Counted from the first letter of the stretch, positions 27,201 to 38,994 are shown. The stretch: 64,000 nucleotides of DNA from Aptenodytes patagonicus (GCF_965638725.1 NC_134963.1:12738501-12802500); one strand, 5' to 3'. The notes: generated by a model not told the origin, from the sequence alone. Made by a program: numbers and translations.

Positions 27201-28303
27201 TAGTACAGCGATGGCGTTGTAGCAACCTGTAGACACTCTCACATGTACTTCCGGGACTAAAAACACTAATTTTAATCACTACTGCCCCATTTCTAGGTTT
27301 TAGAAAAAAACCCACAAGGTTGCCAGGAACACTCTGGTCCCAACCAGCTTTAGAGAACTGGAGGCGGCTCAGGTCTTACCTTGAAAAGATAGATGACAGG
27401 AACCATAATGGCTCCTCATGAACTGCTATGTCAGCAAAACTAGCTGTTTGCAATGACAGACGTTAACACTTCGGTTTAAATGCCAGATGAGCAAACAACA
27501 TGTAACTAACTCCAAACTCCTCCAAAGTAGGTTACTGAAATACAGCCGGTAAGGGGAATGCTGTGTATCGATACCACACCTCCTTAAGCAAGATGTAAAA
27601 GCACACTCAACTTGAGTACAGAATAAAGTTGAAGTTTCTCTTAATAAGCACTGGCAAACATATACTCTTACTATAAAACCAAAGCTTTGGCTCTCAAGCT
27701 GATTACTCCAATGCTAATGGAGATAAAGCATTAATCCTTAAAGGAAGAAGAGCAGGAACTGCAGCTCACCGAACAGGGAACAAAGCCGGAAGAGGAAGGA
27801 AAAAGAAAGCAAAAACAAGCAGTGACCTGAAACGAAGCCTATTAAAACCCATCTGAGAGACAAACAACCCGACAAGGAGAAGTTCAGCTTCACCACAAAC
27901 CCAACCCCGGCACAAGGCCATCGGCCCCCGCTGCCTTATGCCACTCATGGTTACCCCGTTCCTCCCTCCCCAGCTCCCACCACTTCAGACCCACCAGCGA
28001 GACCCAGAAGCCACCGAGGGGCCATCACTAGCAGCCTGAAACCCCCGGGACCCCCGGCCAGACACCACTCCCCGCTCCTGCGCCCACACCGCCCGGACGG
28101 CCTCCAGCCGCTCCTCCGGCCCCGCCGCCCCGGCTCTTACCGCCTTTGGGCTTAGACTCCCCCGCGGCGGGCCCGGCCGAGGCGGATCGCGGCTGCTGCC
28201 CTTTGCTGCCGGCCGAGGAGCCGGGCGCACCGGAGCCGCAGGGGCTGCTCTTGTCCATGGCGGAGGCTGAGGCGGGGGTCGCGCCGGGCGGGCTCTGTAG
28301 CAT
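9273..28303 (-). CDS. RNF10: RNF10, RING-type E3 ubiquitin ligase
   Basis: RNF10 is a RING E3 ligase; in mammals it ubiquitylates 40S proteins uS3/uS5 on stalled ribosomes and has reported nuclear roles. I read 17 coding exons from high to low coordinate: 28303-28141, 21206-21004, 20026-19827, 18790-18700, 17663-17479, 17399-17263, 15690-15530, 14957-14829, 14673-14415, 14185-14052, 12955-12838, 12493-12392, 11889-11755, 10975-10878, 10648-10588, 10429-10271 and 9349-9273. They total 2412 nt in one frame, 803 residues (human 811). The C3HC4 RING is in exon 5 ([24 protein letters not shown] ends in KCPIC; positions about 17500-17640). The N-terminus begins [19 protein letters not shown], like human MPLSSPNAAATASDMDKN. 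A basic, charged segment ([19 protein letters not shown]) is in exon 12. The tail [12 protein letters not shown] matches the human end exactly. All donors are GT. Confidence 0.95.
11165..11275. repeat. Low-complexity T/G-rich tract in RNF10 intron
   Basis: Runs of T and G in irregular alternation (ggggtttttttttgtttggg and similar) lie in the intron between RNF10 exons 13 and 14. They have no coding content. Confidence 0.7.
21210..28140 (-). other. RNF10: RNF10 intron 1
   Basis: This is the 6.9-kb first intron, from donor GTAAGAG after codon 54 to the acceptor before exon 2 (A-rich on the plus strand, a polypyrimidine tract on the minus strand). The only clear landmark is the CR1 at 25428-26088. 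No RNA gene or internal exon was recognised. Confidence 0.75.
25428..26088 (+). mobile_element. CR1 LINE, 5'-truncated
   Basis: This is the 3' end of a chicken-repeat-1 LINE. It encodes the C-terminal end of the CR1 ORF2 ([20 protein letters not shown], then [10 protein letters not shown] and [14 protein letters not shown]), open from 25430 to 26008. The 3' UTR ends with the CR1 terminal motif caatgattctatgattcta. It lies in RNF10 intron 1, antisense to the gene. The open frame of about 190 codons suggests a fairly young insertion. The upstream endonuclease and most of the RT are absent. Confidence 0.93.
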
Positions 28304-28633
28304 CAACGGGCGCCCCGGCGGGCGAACGGCGGCCCTGAGCGGGGGGGCACGACGGGCGCTGGCGGAGCCGGCGAGGGCCCAGGCTCATGGCCCGCGGGGG
28401 CGACCGGCGGGGGCGGCGCAGGGCGGACTCGGCCTCCTTCATGGCGACATCTTCTCGCTGCTCCGCTCGAACCGGGGAGGGCCGCAGGAGGCCGGGCCGG
28501 GCCTGCGGGGCTCCGGACGACGAGGGAGGGAGCTGCTCACGGAGCCCCGCGGGGCCCGGCGCTGCCTGCCGCCCGAGTGGTCGGCACCACCCAGGCACCC
28601 ACCGGCTCCTCGGCGCCGCCCCGGCCCCGGCTC

Positions 28634-29218
28634 GGCCGCCGCTGCCCCGTAATGGCGACGAGTCGCCCACAGCACTGGCCGGGACCCGGATGGAGCCGTT
28701 CCCGGGCGCACCCGCGGGCACGACGGGACTCGTAGTCCTCGGCCGCCGCGGAGCACGCCGGGAGCTGTAGGCCCCCGCGACGCCCCGGGCACCCGCACGG
28801 CCCGCGGCCGCCGCCCCGAGCCGGCCCACCCCCGGCCGCCTTCTCCTCGCTCCCGACTCCGGCACCGAGCCCCGGCCGGGCAGCAGGAAGGGCTCGGGCC
28901 GCCCCCGCCGACCCCCCCTCCGGCAGCACTCCTCGGCAGCCAGCCCCGCACAGGGCTGCGGGACCGGCGGCCTCGCCCGGGCCGAGTCACCCACCGCCAC
29001 CGCCCGGACGGCACAAAGCGGCCAGAAATAACGACCCGGCGGCTGGGGCAGATCTTGGCCTTTATTTTCCAAAGCGCTTCTCCAAGAGGCAGCAGCAGCA
29101 GAAGAAACAGCTCAGGCTTTGGGGCAGTACACCCAGCAAAACAAGAGGGGGAAAACTGGCAAAAAACACATCGGAAGAACAAGAGAGGTTTGGAACACAA
29201 AGAACTAAACGCTGTCAG
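28634..29218. repeat. ~580-bp direct duplication, copy 1 (RNF10 upstream)
   Basis: This segment, from ggccgccgctgccccgtaat to about aactaaacgctgtcagt, recurs at 34265-34847 in the same orientation. By eye I found one substitution (cagcActcc against cagcGctcc). It spans the upstream half of the RNF10 CpG island and an A-rich end that includes a minus-strand AATAAA (29061-29066). Confidence 0.9.
28718..28770 (-). promoter_or_regulatory. RNF10: Pair of ZNF143/THAP11-like sites upstream of RNF10
   Basis: On the minus strand, ACTACGAGTCCCGTCGTGC (28718-28736) and CTACAGCTCCCGGCGTGC (28753-28770) both fit the ACTACANNTCCCAGNNTGC-type promoter motif. They are spaced about 34 bp apart and lie about 415-470 bp upstream of the RNF10 start. 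The pair is repeated in the duplicated patch at 34350-34402. Confidence 0.5.
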
Positions 29219-29219
29219 T

Positions 29220-29840
29220 TCTTAAGCAGGTATGAGTTGACGGTGCTGGGGGTTAAGCTTGTGAACACAGAGGCCTGAGAGGATCTAAAGAATCAAGTAT
29301 TTCCACTGAATTGTAGCAAACAACTGTGAAAGTAAAACATAACTCTATAATGCCTAATTTAAGTAATACTTTTTAACTTTTCCTTCAAAGTGAAAGAAAA
29401 GGGGGAAAGAACACTGGGCAACAGAGATTCTAAAGGCATTTTAATTAACCCTTAAAATAACACTCAAAGATCTTGAGTGCATCTGTTGATCCCTTTCCCG
29501 TTATTTTAGGGATGAGAGCTTCAAGTGCACTGGGAGAGCAGTTCCCAGGTTTCTTACAAGAAAAGTAGGGGTGGAGCGTGAAAGGGCAGAGCTAATAAAT
29601 AACATTTTAGGAGAAGCCTCATAAAAGGCCTTCTTTTAACTCCTGTTTGCTCCCTATTTAGGTCTATTATTCTTGGAATTACTGACCAAATTTTGAGGGT
29701 GGTTACCATAGCGTTTAGATGTTTTGGGTTTGAGAAAATAAACTTTGTTAGAAAGTTAGTCATCCACATTCACAGGGAAATAAATAGCACGAGCAATACT
29801 AGAAAAAGAAGGTACACAGCCGTAAAACTTTTAAAGGCAG
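29220..29840. other. Spacer between RNF10 upstream region and DYNLL copy A
   Basis: This is AT-rich sequence with no recognisable coding or RNA gene. It has no counterpart in the second arrangement, where the 580-bp patch runs almost directly into the copy C 3' UTR. Confidence 0.5.
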
Positions 29841-29851
29841 AACACAACACT

Positions 29852-29857
29852 TTTATT
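29852..29857 (-). terminator. DYNLL copy A poly(A) signal
   Basis: TTTATT on the plus strand, followed by agcaaagaag, is the minus-strand AATAAA. The same hexamer and flank occur at matching points in copies B (31857-31862) and D (46184-46189). Confidence 0.6.
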
Positions 29858-30082
29858 AGCAAAGAAGCTAGCTGTGGAAAGAAAATAAATACAAGAAAGT
29901 TTGGGTGTGGGTTTTTTTTTTTGCTATTTTCCCCTAACTACAATAAAAACATGCTAGCAAAATCCCTGCCATTGCCCTTGAAGGCCAAGGTCTGCTTTCT
30001 CAGGAAGGCTGAAGGCACAGGCTTTGTCCCGTTAGCACACAACTGAGTAACGAAATAAGAGTTTGAGAAACAGTCCAGGGCT

Positions 30083-30625
30083 CTAAGCACCCTTGAGGAG
30101 AACAACAGTAACAGGACCCAGGCAGAGGAGGATGAAGCGACTGGTCTTGCGAGTCACAAAATTCCTTCCCACAGCACACTGCCAGGTAGGATTGTACTTC
30201 CCGTCAAACTCCTGCAGAAGAGACCACCAGGAACTCAGTATCACTGTTCAAGTGCTGTCTTTGGAGAGTGGAGGAAAGGACTTAAATAGAAGGAATTGTG
30301 AAAGAGAAGGGGAGGAACTGGAAAAGTGCATATAAGGGGTACAGAAAAGAACATAAGGGCACCAGTCTGCAGAGAAAGTCTGACTGGATTATCTAGTGTC
30401 CACAGAACTTGCTTCTCTAGAACTACTTACCCACCAACATTTTTGCTTGATTTTTGAAGTCCATAGAGCATTCAGTAGAAAAACATTATGAGCAAACACT
30501 TATGCTCTTTATTTGAGCTGCAACGTCACGCTCAACGTTGCGTTCCTCCAGAGACTGAATGGCACGCTCCACAGCGTCTCTTCAGACACGTCCGCATTCT
30601 TGATCACTGCCTTCCGATCACTCAT
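30083..30625 (-). pseudogene. DYNLL copy A, decayed LC8 dynein light chain
   Basis: The first coding exon (30625-30504) starts like the intact gene ([12 protein letters not shown]). It then lacks 10 nt after SEE, shifting the frame, and the exon 1 donor GT reads AT. Past the gap the old frame reads AVERAIQSLEERNVERDVAA. Exon 2 (30211-30083) is still open, but has EFDGKYNPTWQCAVGRNF, lacks three residues of the GSY segment, and its beta-strand end is rewritten (LCLGPVTVVLLKGA). This points to loss of function after duplication. The gene body is diverged, yet the 5' third of exon 1 and the upstream 400 bp are nearly identical to copies C and D. Confidence 0.85.
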
Positions 30626-31160
30626 GGTTGTCTGCGTTGAGCAAAGAAGAGGAGAATTCAAAGTTGCAGGAGCAGCCACCTGCCGGAACCACCCCCCAAG
30701 CAGTCACACAGGTATCCCCATTCACAGCCAGCTTTCAGGGCCCGCGCTGTGCCCACAGCCGCGGCTGTGCGGCATTTCTGCCGGGTGTGTCAGAGGCGCA
30801 GGCACAGCCCGTGCTCGGAGCCAGACGAGCGGCGGCTTAAAAGCCCGGTCACGTCAAGCGCCTGCTCTCCGGCCGCTCCAGCCTGGGCCCACACAAGCAC
30901 CGCCGGAGGGCTTTCAAACCCCGCCGGACACCGCCGCCCGCCCGGCCCCTCTCCAGCCCGACGCAGGCCGGGTGCCCCGCCCGCGCCGCGGCCGCCCCTG
31001 ACCGCCCCAGCCCCACCCCCTGCGCACCGGCCGCCAGCCATTGGTCACCGCCACCGCCCGCCCCGGGCGCTCATTGGCCGGGACCGGGTGCCTCTCGGCG
31101 GTGCGTTCCCTTTCAGACCGGCATGCCCCGCGCCTGCACCCGTTCCCATAGCGACGGGGA
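30626..31160 (-). promoter_or_regulatory. Copy A 5' region and promoter-like CpG island
   Basis: The segment 30626-30976 is nearly base-for-base the same as 36781-37127 (C) and 47830-48190 (D). It then jumps to the distal promoter, with two CCAAT boxes (ATTGG at 31040 and 31073) and the motif gttcccatagcgac (31142-31155). About 420 bp present in C between these parts is missing here. The element looks able to drive transcription although its gene is broken. Confidence 0.6.
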
Positions 31161-31164
31161 CGCG

Positions 31165-31780
31165 CGGTGGCTGAGCCGCCCCTCCGCTCCGGCGGCGGGG
31201 CCGCCCCGCCTGCCCGCGGTAAGCGGGGACACCGAGGGAGACCGGCTGCAGCCTGAACACTTTCTAAAGCTACTGTAACACGGAGGACGCTGCAAGTGAA
31301 TCGGAAGGAGACTCAGCTGAAAGCCCCCCGGGTGCTCTCTGGCAGATGGATTTACTGTAAAGCAGTGCCCGGCTGCGCGCCCTCCATTACCTCCAACCGG
31401 CCAAAAAGCTCCCAAGAGTACCCGGGGAAGCAGCTTCTGAGCTGTTTCTCACTAAGAAAGCTGCTGTCAGCAGGGACTTTGGTTGCTGAAAACACATACA
31501 GGACACTGAGCTTATCTTCAAGGCTCCCCACGTGTACCAGCACAGTCCCTAACTACACCACGTCACGGGGAGTTAGCCGTCGGACAAACGGACTGCCTTC
31601 GACCCAAGCCAAGGGCTTGCTCCAACTCTTGTTTGTCCCTGACAGAGCACGGTCCTGTCTAACCGCAGGGCTCCTCTGTGCAGCTTTGGGTTACTGACCG
31701 ACTTGTGCGTTTAGCTCGGCATTCAGATATTCTGGATTTGAGAAGAGATTTCTTTCAAAGGTGGTTCTTCACAGGGAAAT
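31165..31780. other. Spacer between copies A and B
   Basis: No protein or RNA gene is recognised. An open frame on the plus strand (31296-31697) has no family similarity I can see. A good plus-strand splice donor (cccgcg|gtaagc, 31217) could belong to a divergent noncoding transcript from the copy A promoter. Confidence 0.4.
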
Positions 31781-32089
31781 GAGGAGGAGCACAGGCAATC
31801 TTAGGGAAAGAGAGAAAAACAGCCATAAAACTTAAAGATGGAACACACATAACATTTTTATTAGCAAAGAACACGACTTTGGAAAGAAAATAAATACAAG
31901 GCTTTTTTTTTTTTTTCTTTTTTTCTTTTTTTCCTCTAAACACAACAAAACCACCAACCACTCCAGAAAAATCCCTGACGTTACCCCTGAAGACCAAGAT
32001 CTGCTTCTTCGGGAAGGCTGAAGGCACTAAGCTGCGGCCGTTAGTGTGCAGTCCTGTAAGCACAAGCAACTGAACAACGATCCACAGCT

Positions 32090-33753
32090 CTAACCAGCTT
32101 TAAACAGAAGAATATTTACTCCACACATGAGGAAGAAGATGAAGTGTTTGGTCTCATGAGACACACAGCTGCCAAATTTCCTTCCTACAATGCACTGCCA
32201 AGTGGGACTGTATTTCTTCTCAAACTCCTGCAGCAGAGATCGCTAAGAACTTAGTATTAGCACAGTTCTCACCCAGAAGTTGACTACAGATTTTCTGTCG
32301 TTAATGTGTCTCTTCTTAACAAGTACAACTTTTTGAAAAGGCAATTAAGCAGCAGTGTATGCTTTTAAGCATAAGGATTGTGCTACTTACCTTTTATACC
32401 TCACCTGCTGCTTAGACACACAAAAAAAAATCCCACAGCACTTCCTAGCTGAGCAGGAATAAGCCCAGGGACTGCAATTCTCCCCCTAAAGTCATACCAT
32501 GTTCTCAAACTACACCATTGAAGTTATCAGGTCATGCGATCATGTTCTCCCATTGTACTCAGAAGCCTACCACACGTTTCAAAAAGCAAGATGTACAACC
32601 CTACTAAAAGCAGAACATTCCAGTCAGTCATTATATACTGTCACATCCAATAGCTCTCAAATGAGGAAACTTTCTGTGAGAGCACGCAAGCATTTCTGAT
32701 CAGTTATTATGACCCTGGATAAATTACCTCCTCACCACAATTCCTCAGGTTCCAACTAGGAGCCTCCAGGAAAATCTGACGAGCTTGAACCCTCTGCTCT
32801 CCACTAACATAGAATGTCGTTCTCACAAGTGGAAAAAATAAACCTGCTTACACCTCTGTTAGGGTGACAGGAAAGGAAGACCTCCCCAACAGAAGCAATT
32901 GTACCATTTATTTGAATGACTTTTCAAACAGGTCTTCCACTCAGATTCATGCAGTATTTAACCTCTACTGGCACCCTTAGATTTCTTTATTCTCCTGAGA
33001 TAGCAAAGCAGAAAGCGTATCAGAACTAGATCTTTTGTGCATCTGTTAGTCTTCTTCATGCATATATAAAACCAGGTATTCTGTGGACACCAGATAAACA
33101 GTGCTCCAAGACATGGGATTTTAGCATGGTTCAGCACATAAAAAGAGGATGCAAATACAGAAGATGTGCAGAAAATTACTTTTCCCTGCAAATTTTTGAA
33201 CCAGCTAGCCAATCTTGCACAACTATTACAGACCTATGCACAGAACCTTAAGTTGAACACAATTTAAGTCAAGGACTAGGTAAAAAAAGGCATTCCCTCA
33301 GAGGAAAGTTACAGCAGATTTCAAAGGGCTGTATTTCCTACCAGCTAATCAGTCATACTGAGAGAGGCCAGCCATCACTCTCCTATTCTGCTAGACAATG
33401 AGATAATGAAAAAACAATTAAAAATAGAAGGTATTGCAAAACAAAAACCAGGAAAGGTACATGTAAGTAGTGGGAAAAGGAACACAGGGATACCAGCCGA
33501 CAGGAAAAGTCCAATGTACCTTGTGTCCACAGAACTTGCTTTTCCAAAAAGTGTAGCAACACCCACCCTGCTTGACTTCTGGTGTGGATAGTGTTCAACA
33601 AAAGGATATTACAAACATTTACCCTCTTTATAAGGGCTGCAATTTCTCTTTCGGCACTGTATTTCTCTAGGGCAAAATGGCACACTCCACAGCATGTTGC
33701 TGCATCTCTTCGGACATGTCCGTATCCTTCATCACAGCTGTCTGATCACCCAT
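32090..33753 (-). pseudogene. DYNLL copy B, frameshifted fast-evolving LC8 paralog
   Basis: Exon 1 (33753-33623, 131 nt instead of 132) starts [20 protein letters not shown]. One missing base, three codons after the HAVEC segment begins, changes frame; the old frame then continues ALEKYSAEREIAALIKR to a good donor (GTAAATG). Exon 2 (32227-32090) has the normal 138 nt and is fully open: [20 protein letters not shown], then [11 protein letters not shown], ending LLFKAG and a stop. Many residues differ from LC8, which is otherwise almost invariant. An ATG at 33685 in the downstream frame could give a shortened protein lacking the first strand. The 5' UTR intron seen in C and D is largely deleted. 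It is most likely a pseudogene; a truncated product is possible. Confidence 0.75.
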
Positions 33754-34144
33754 GGATGTCTGTATCGAACGTGCCTCTCCAGCCCAGCATAGCCGGGAGC
33801 CCCGGGAGAGGGCGCAGCCGCTCCAGCACCCGGCCCCGACGGCCTTTCCCCACCGAGGGGAGGCGCCTGTTGCCCGGCCTCAGCCTTCCTGCTTCCCCAG
33901 GCCGGCTCCGGCTCCGGCCCCGCTCGGAAGCCGCCCCATACACCCACCCCGAGGCCGCCTGACGCGCCCCTCGCACCGCGCCCCTCACCGCGGGACCGGC
34001 CCTGCGCGGAGCGGGCGCACGCTCCCCCTCGGCGGCGGTTTAACGGACCTCAGAGCGCCCCAGCCCCACGGCCGGGCGGGCCGACGGGAAAGCCTGGCCC
34101 CCCGCGCCTGTAGCTCGGTCGCCGGCCGCTCCTCCCGCTCTTAC

Positions 34145-34250
34145 CGCCTTCGGGCTCACGCTCCCTCGCGGCGGGCCCGGCCGAGGCGGATCCGGACGAT
34201 GAGGGCTGCTGCCCTTCGCTGCCGGGAGCACCGGAGCGGCTTTTGTCCAT
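34145..34250 (-). CDS. Second, diverged copy of RNF10 first coding exon
   Basis: The sequence encodes MDKSRSGAPGSEGQQ, then [15 protein letters not shown], beside genuine [20 protein letters not shown] and [15 protein letters not shown]. It keeps the same GTAAGAG donor in the same phase, so splicing to RNF10 exon 2 (21206) would stay in frame. The upstream MLQSPPG extension of the real exon is absent, and an in-frame TGA lies just before the ATG, which has a good context (gagccATGG). It sits between DYNLL copy B's CpG island and the duplicated 580-bp patch. It could be an alternative first exon or a dead fragment; no transcript evidence is available here. Confidence 0.6.
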
Positions 34251-34264
34251 GGCTCAGGTCACAC

Positions 34265-34847
34265 AGGCCGCCGCTGCCCCGTAATGGCGACGAGTCGCCC
34301 ACAGCACTGGCCGGGACCCGGATGGAGCCGTTCCCGGGCGCACCCGCGGGCACGACGGGACTCGTAGTCCTCGGCCGCCGCGGAGCACGCCGGGAGCTGT
34401 AGGCCCCCGCGACGCCCCGGGCACCCGCACGGCCCGCGGCCGCCGCCCCGAGCCGGCCCACCCCCGGCCGCCTTCTCCTCGCTCCCGACTCCGGCACCGA
34501 GCCCCGGCCGGGCAGCAGGAAGGGCTCGGGCCGCCCCCGCCGACCCCCCCTCCGGCAGCGCTCCTCGGCAGCCAGCCCCGCACAGGGCTGCGGGACCGGC
34601 GGCCTCGCCCGGGCCGAGTCACCCACCGCCACCGCCCGGACGGCACAAAGCGGCCAGAAATAACGACCCGGCGGCTGGGGCAGATCTTGGCCTTTATTTT
34701 CCAAAGCGCTTCTCCAAGAGGCAGCAGCAGCAGAAGAAACAGCTCAGGCTTTGGGGCAGTACACCCAGCAAAACAAGAGGGGGAAAACTGGCAAAAAACA
34801 CATCGGAAGAACAAGAGAGGTTTGGAACACAAAGAACTAAACGCTGT
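34265..34847. repeat. ~580-bp direct duplication, copy 2
   Basis: Nearly identical to 28634-29218 in the same orientation, including the paired ZNF143-like sites (34350-34368, 34385-34402) and the AATAAA on the minus strand (34693-34698). The adjoining RNF10-like exon is clearly diverged, so the identity is confined to this patch. Confidence 0.9.
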
Positions 34848-34849
34848 CA

Positions 34850-35157
34850 GTACTTACATAGCACAAGCAGTAATTGGGCAATACTGTAGATGGCTATGAA
34901 ACTCTCAAAGGCAAAACTGCTCCAACAGCTCTACTAGCAAAGAAGCAGCCTTCTGAAAAAAAAAATAAATACAAGGAAGACTTTTTTGGTATTTTTCCTT
35001 TTTATATCCACAATGTAACATCATCTGCTATAGCATAATCCCTGCCATTGCCCTTGAAGATCAAGGTCTGCGTCCTCAGGAAGGCTGCAGTAACTAGTCA
35101 GAGGAGTCAGCACACAGTCCTGTAACCAGGTGCAAGTTTCCGTAACAGTCTGTGGTT
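34850..35157 (-). other. DYNLL copy C 3' UTR
   Basis: It aligns with the 3' UTR of copy D (tagcaaagaagc...aataaatacaaggaagac and cctgtaaccaggtgcaagtt are shared). The conserved AATAAA is changed to AGTAGA here (tctact on the plus strand, 34930-34935). The next minus-strand AATAAA downstream is at 34693-34698, inside the duplicated patch. Confidence 0.55.
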
Positions 35158-36780
<1,623 letters not shown>

Positions 36781-37499
36781 GGTTGTCTGCGCTGAGCAAA
36801 GAAGAGGAGAATTCAAAGTTGCAGGAGCAGCCACCTGCCGGAATCACCCCCCAAGCAGTCACACAGGTATCCCCATTCACAGCCAGCTTTCAGGGCCCGC
36901 GCTGTGCCCACAGCCGCGGCTGTGCGGCATTTCTGCCGGGTGTGTCAGAGGCGCAGGCACAGCCCGTGCTCGGAGCCAGACGAGCGGCGGCTTAAAAGCC
37001 CGGTCACGTCAAGCGCCTGCTCTCCGGCCGCTCCAGCCTGGGCCCACACAAGCACCGCCGGAGGGCTTTCAAACCCCGCCGGACACCGCCGCCCGCCCGG
37101 CCCCTCTCCAGCCCGACGCAGGCCGGGTGCCCCGGGAGAGGGCGCAGCCGCTCCGGCACCCGGCCCCGACGGCCTTTCCCTGCCGAGGGGAGGCGAACGA
37201 AGCCCAGCACCCCCCGCCAAGGGCTCGGGGCCCCGCGCGGCTACAGGGAAGGCTCCCGCTTGGAGCTCCCAGGGATGCGGGAAAGGTGGAGCCGGCCGCC
37301 GGGGTGTCCGGGCAGCGGCTGCCCACCCTCAGTCTTCCCAGTGCCCGGGTGGGACCCGGCCCCTCTCGGGAGCTGCCCCATCCCAGCGTTCGAGGCCCTC
37401 ACGCCGCTCTCCTCACCGTTTGGCGGGTGCCGCGGGACCAGCCCTGTGTGGAACGGAGCGGGCGAGGCACAAAGAGAGGCGGCCACGCACCTCGCTCCG

Positions 37500-37800
37500 G
37501 CGCCGCGTCGGTTTAACCGACCCGCGCGCACCGCCGTCGCCTCCAAGCGCCCCCAGCCCCACCCCCTCCGTACTGGCCGCTAGCCATTGGTCACCGCCAC
37601 CACCCTCCCGAGCGCTCATTGGCCAGGATCCGGCGCTCTCGTAGCATTTTACTGCAGCAGTTTCTTTCAGACCGGCATGCCTCGCGCCTGCACCCGTTCC
37701 CATAGTGACGGGCGGCTGTAGCGATGCTAGGCCCAACCCTGGGCTCGGCGGGAGTGGGGCCTCTGGGTCGGTCCCGGATCCCCCAGAGCCTCCGCCGGGG
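37500..37800 (-). promoter_or_regulatory. DYNLL1: Copy C CpG-island promoter
   Basis: It shares order and motifs with the D promoter: CCAAT boxes (ATTGG at 37586 and 37618), tttcagaccggcatgcctcg, and the motif gttcccatagtgac (37696-37709). Similarity to D continues to about 37795. The island lies 1.2 kb from the COQ5 start on the other strand. Confidence 0.6.
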
Positions 37801-38640
37801 CGAGCCCGGGGTATGGCCCGTCGCAGCACCCTGCTTGCGGGTGTGCCTGGGCTCGTTGCTCTCAGGCGATGTGCAGCCTCTGCTCAGCCTTCCCCTTTCT
37901 TTCCTCACGGCTGAAGCTGCCTGAATGTGGCTGGTTGCTGGCGTCTGTACAGAGGCCTGTGGCTACAGCGTGAAAGAGGCTCTCCCGGTCACTTCTCTGG
38001 TAGGCAAAGATCATCTCTCCCTATAGTTGAGGCAGACAAAAAAAACCCAATAAGCTTATGTGATGCTTTGCAAGGCATCCTGCTGCAAAGAACATAGAAC
38101 AAAAAAAACCAAAATTTTAGGTTTTTGCCTAATTCTGTAGATAAGATATGAGAAAATCATGGTAGGATCTGAGGATGGTGCTAATAAGTCTCGACATGAA
38201 AGAAAGACATGCAAGGGAGACCAACTCATACTCAGGGAATGCAGCCTCTGGTCTGATTTCTTAACAGTGTGATGCAATCTCTTACGAGAAAGGGTTAAGT
38301 AGCTTCTTTGTATCTACAAAGCTGACAGAATTTCTGGATCGTTCAAACAATATGATAAGCAGGGCAGCTTTTGCAAAAAAATTAGCAGAAAAGGTCCCTA
38401 ATTTGTACTAACGTTCCTAACAGGAATCAGAGGCAACTTTTCACTCCTCCCCTCAGTTCATCAGAACCCACACGCCAACCCTCCTTCCTACTCCCCCATG
38501 AGGTTTTACTTCAGCCAGGAAACTACAAAATTAAAAACCTAAAGAAGTTAGAGAAAATTATTTGCAAAATTACCGAAATATGCTGTATGAGGTGTGTTGG
38601 GTTTGGTTTTTTTGGGGTTAGTTTTTTTTTCCCTGTCACG
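37800..38640. other. Spacer between copy C promoter and COQ5
   Basis: No gene is recognised. The GC content drops after about 37930 and rises again at 38690, where the COQ5 CpG island begins. Confidence 0.5.
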
Positions 38641-38994
38641 TACATACTACCAGGACGGATTCAGCCGTGCACATAAGCAGCTGGTAGCACTGGGGTGTTT
38701 GGCGGCTGTTTGGGGCCGGTGCAGTCGCGGTGTAAGTACCCCGTACGGCATTCAAGGGTACGGGCACTGAGCCCCGCGTTTCTCGGGGCCGGGGCCGAGC
38801 GCGGAGCCCGGCCGCAGCCCGCCACCCCCCCGCCCCGGCTGGGCCGTCCCGGCGGGCCGCCTCCCGCCCCCGCGGGGCCGGCCGTGGCCGCGCCTTCCGC
38901 CGGTACTGCGGTTGGCGGAGCCGTCGGGCCCGGCGCGGCGGGCGGTGCTGCCGCTCCGGCGGCGAGCGGGGTGCAGAGGTCGTGCCCTTGCGAG

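Noticed and set aside
28152-29072. 306-codon open frame on the minus strand across the RNF10 CpG island
   Set aside because: It overlaps the RNF10 first exon in another frame, is made of Ala/Gly/Arg/Pro from GC-rich sequence, and part recurs in the 580-bp patch. Stops are rare in such composition.
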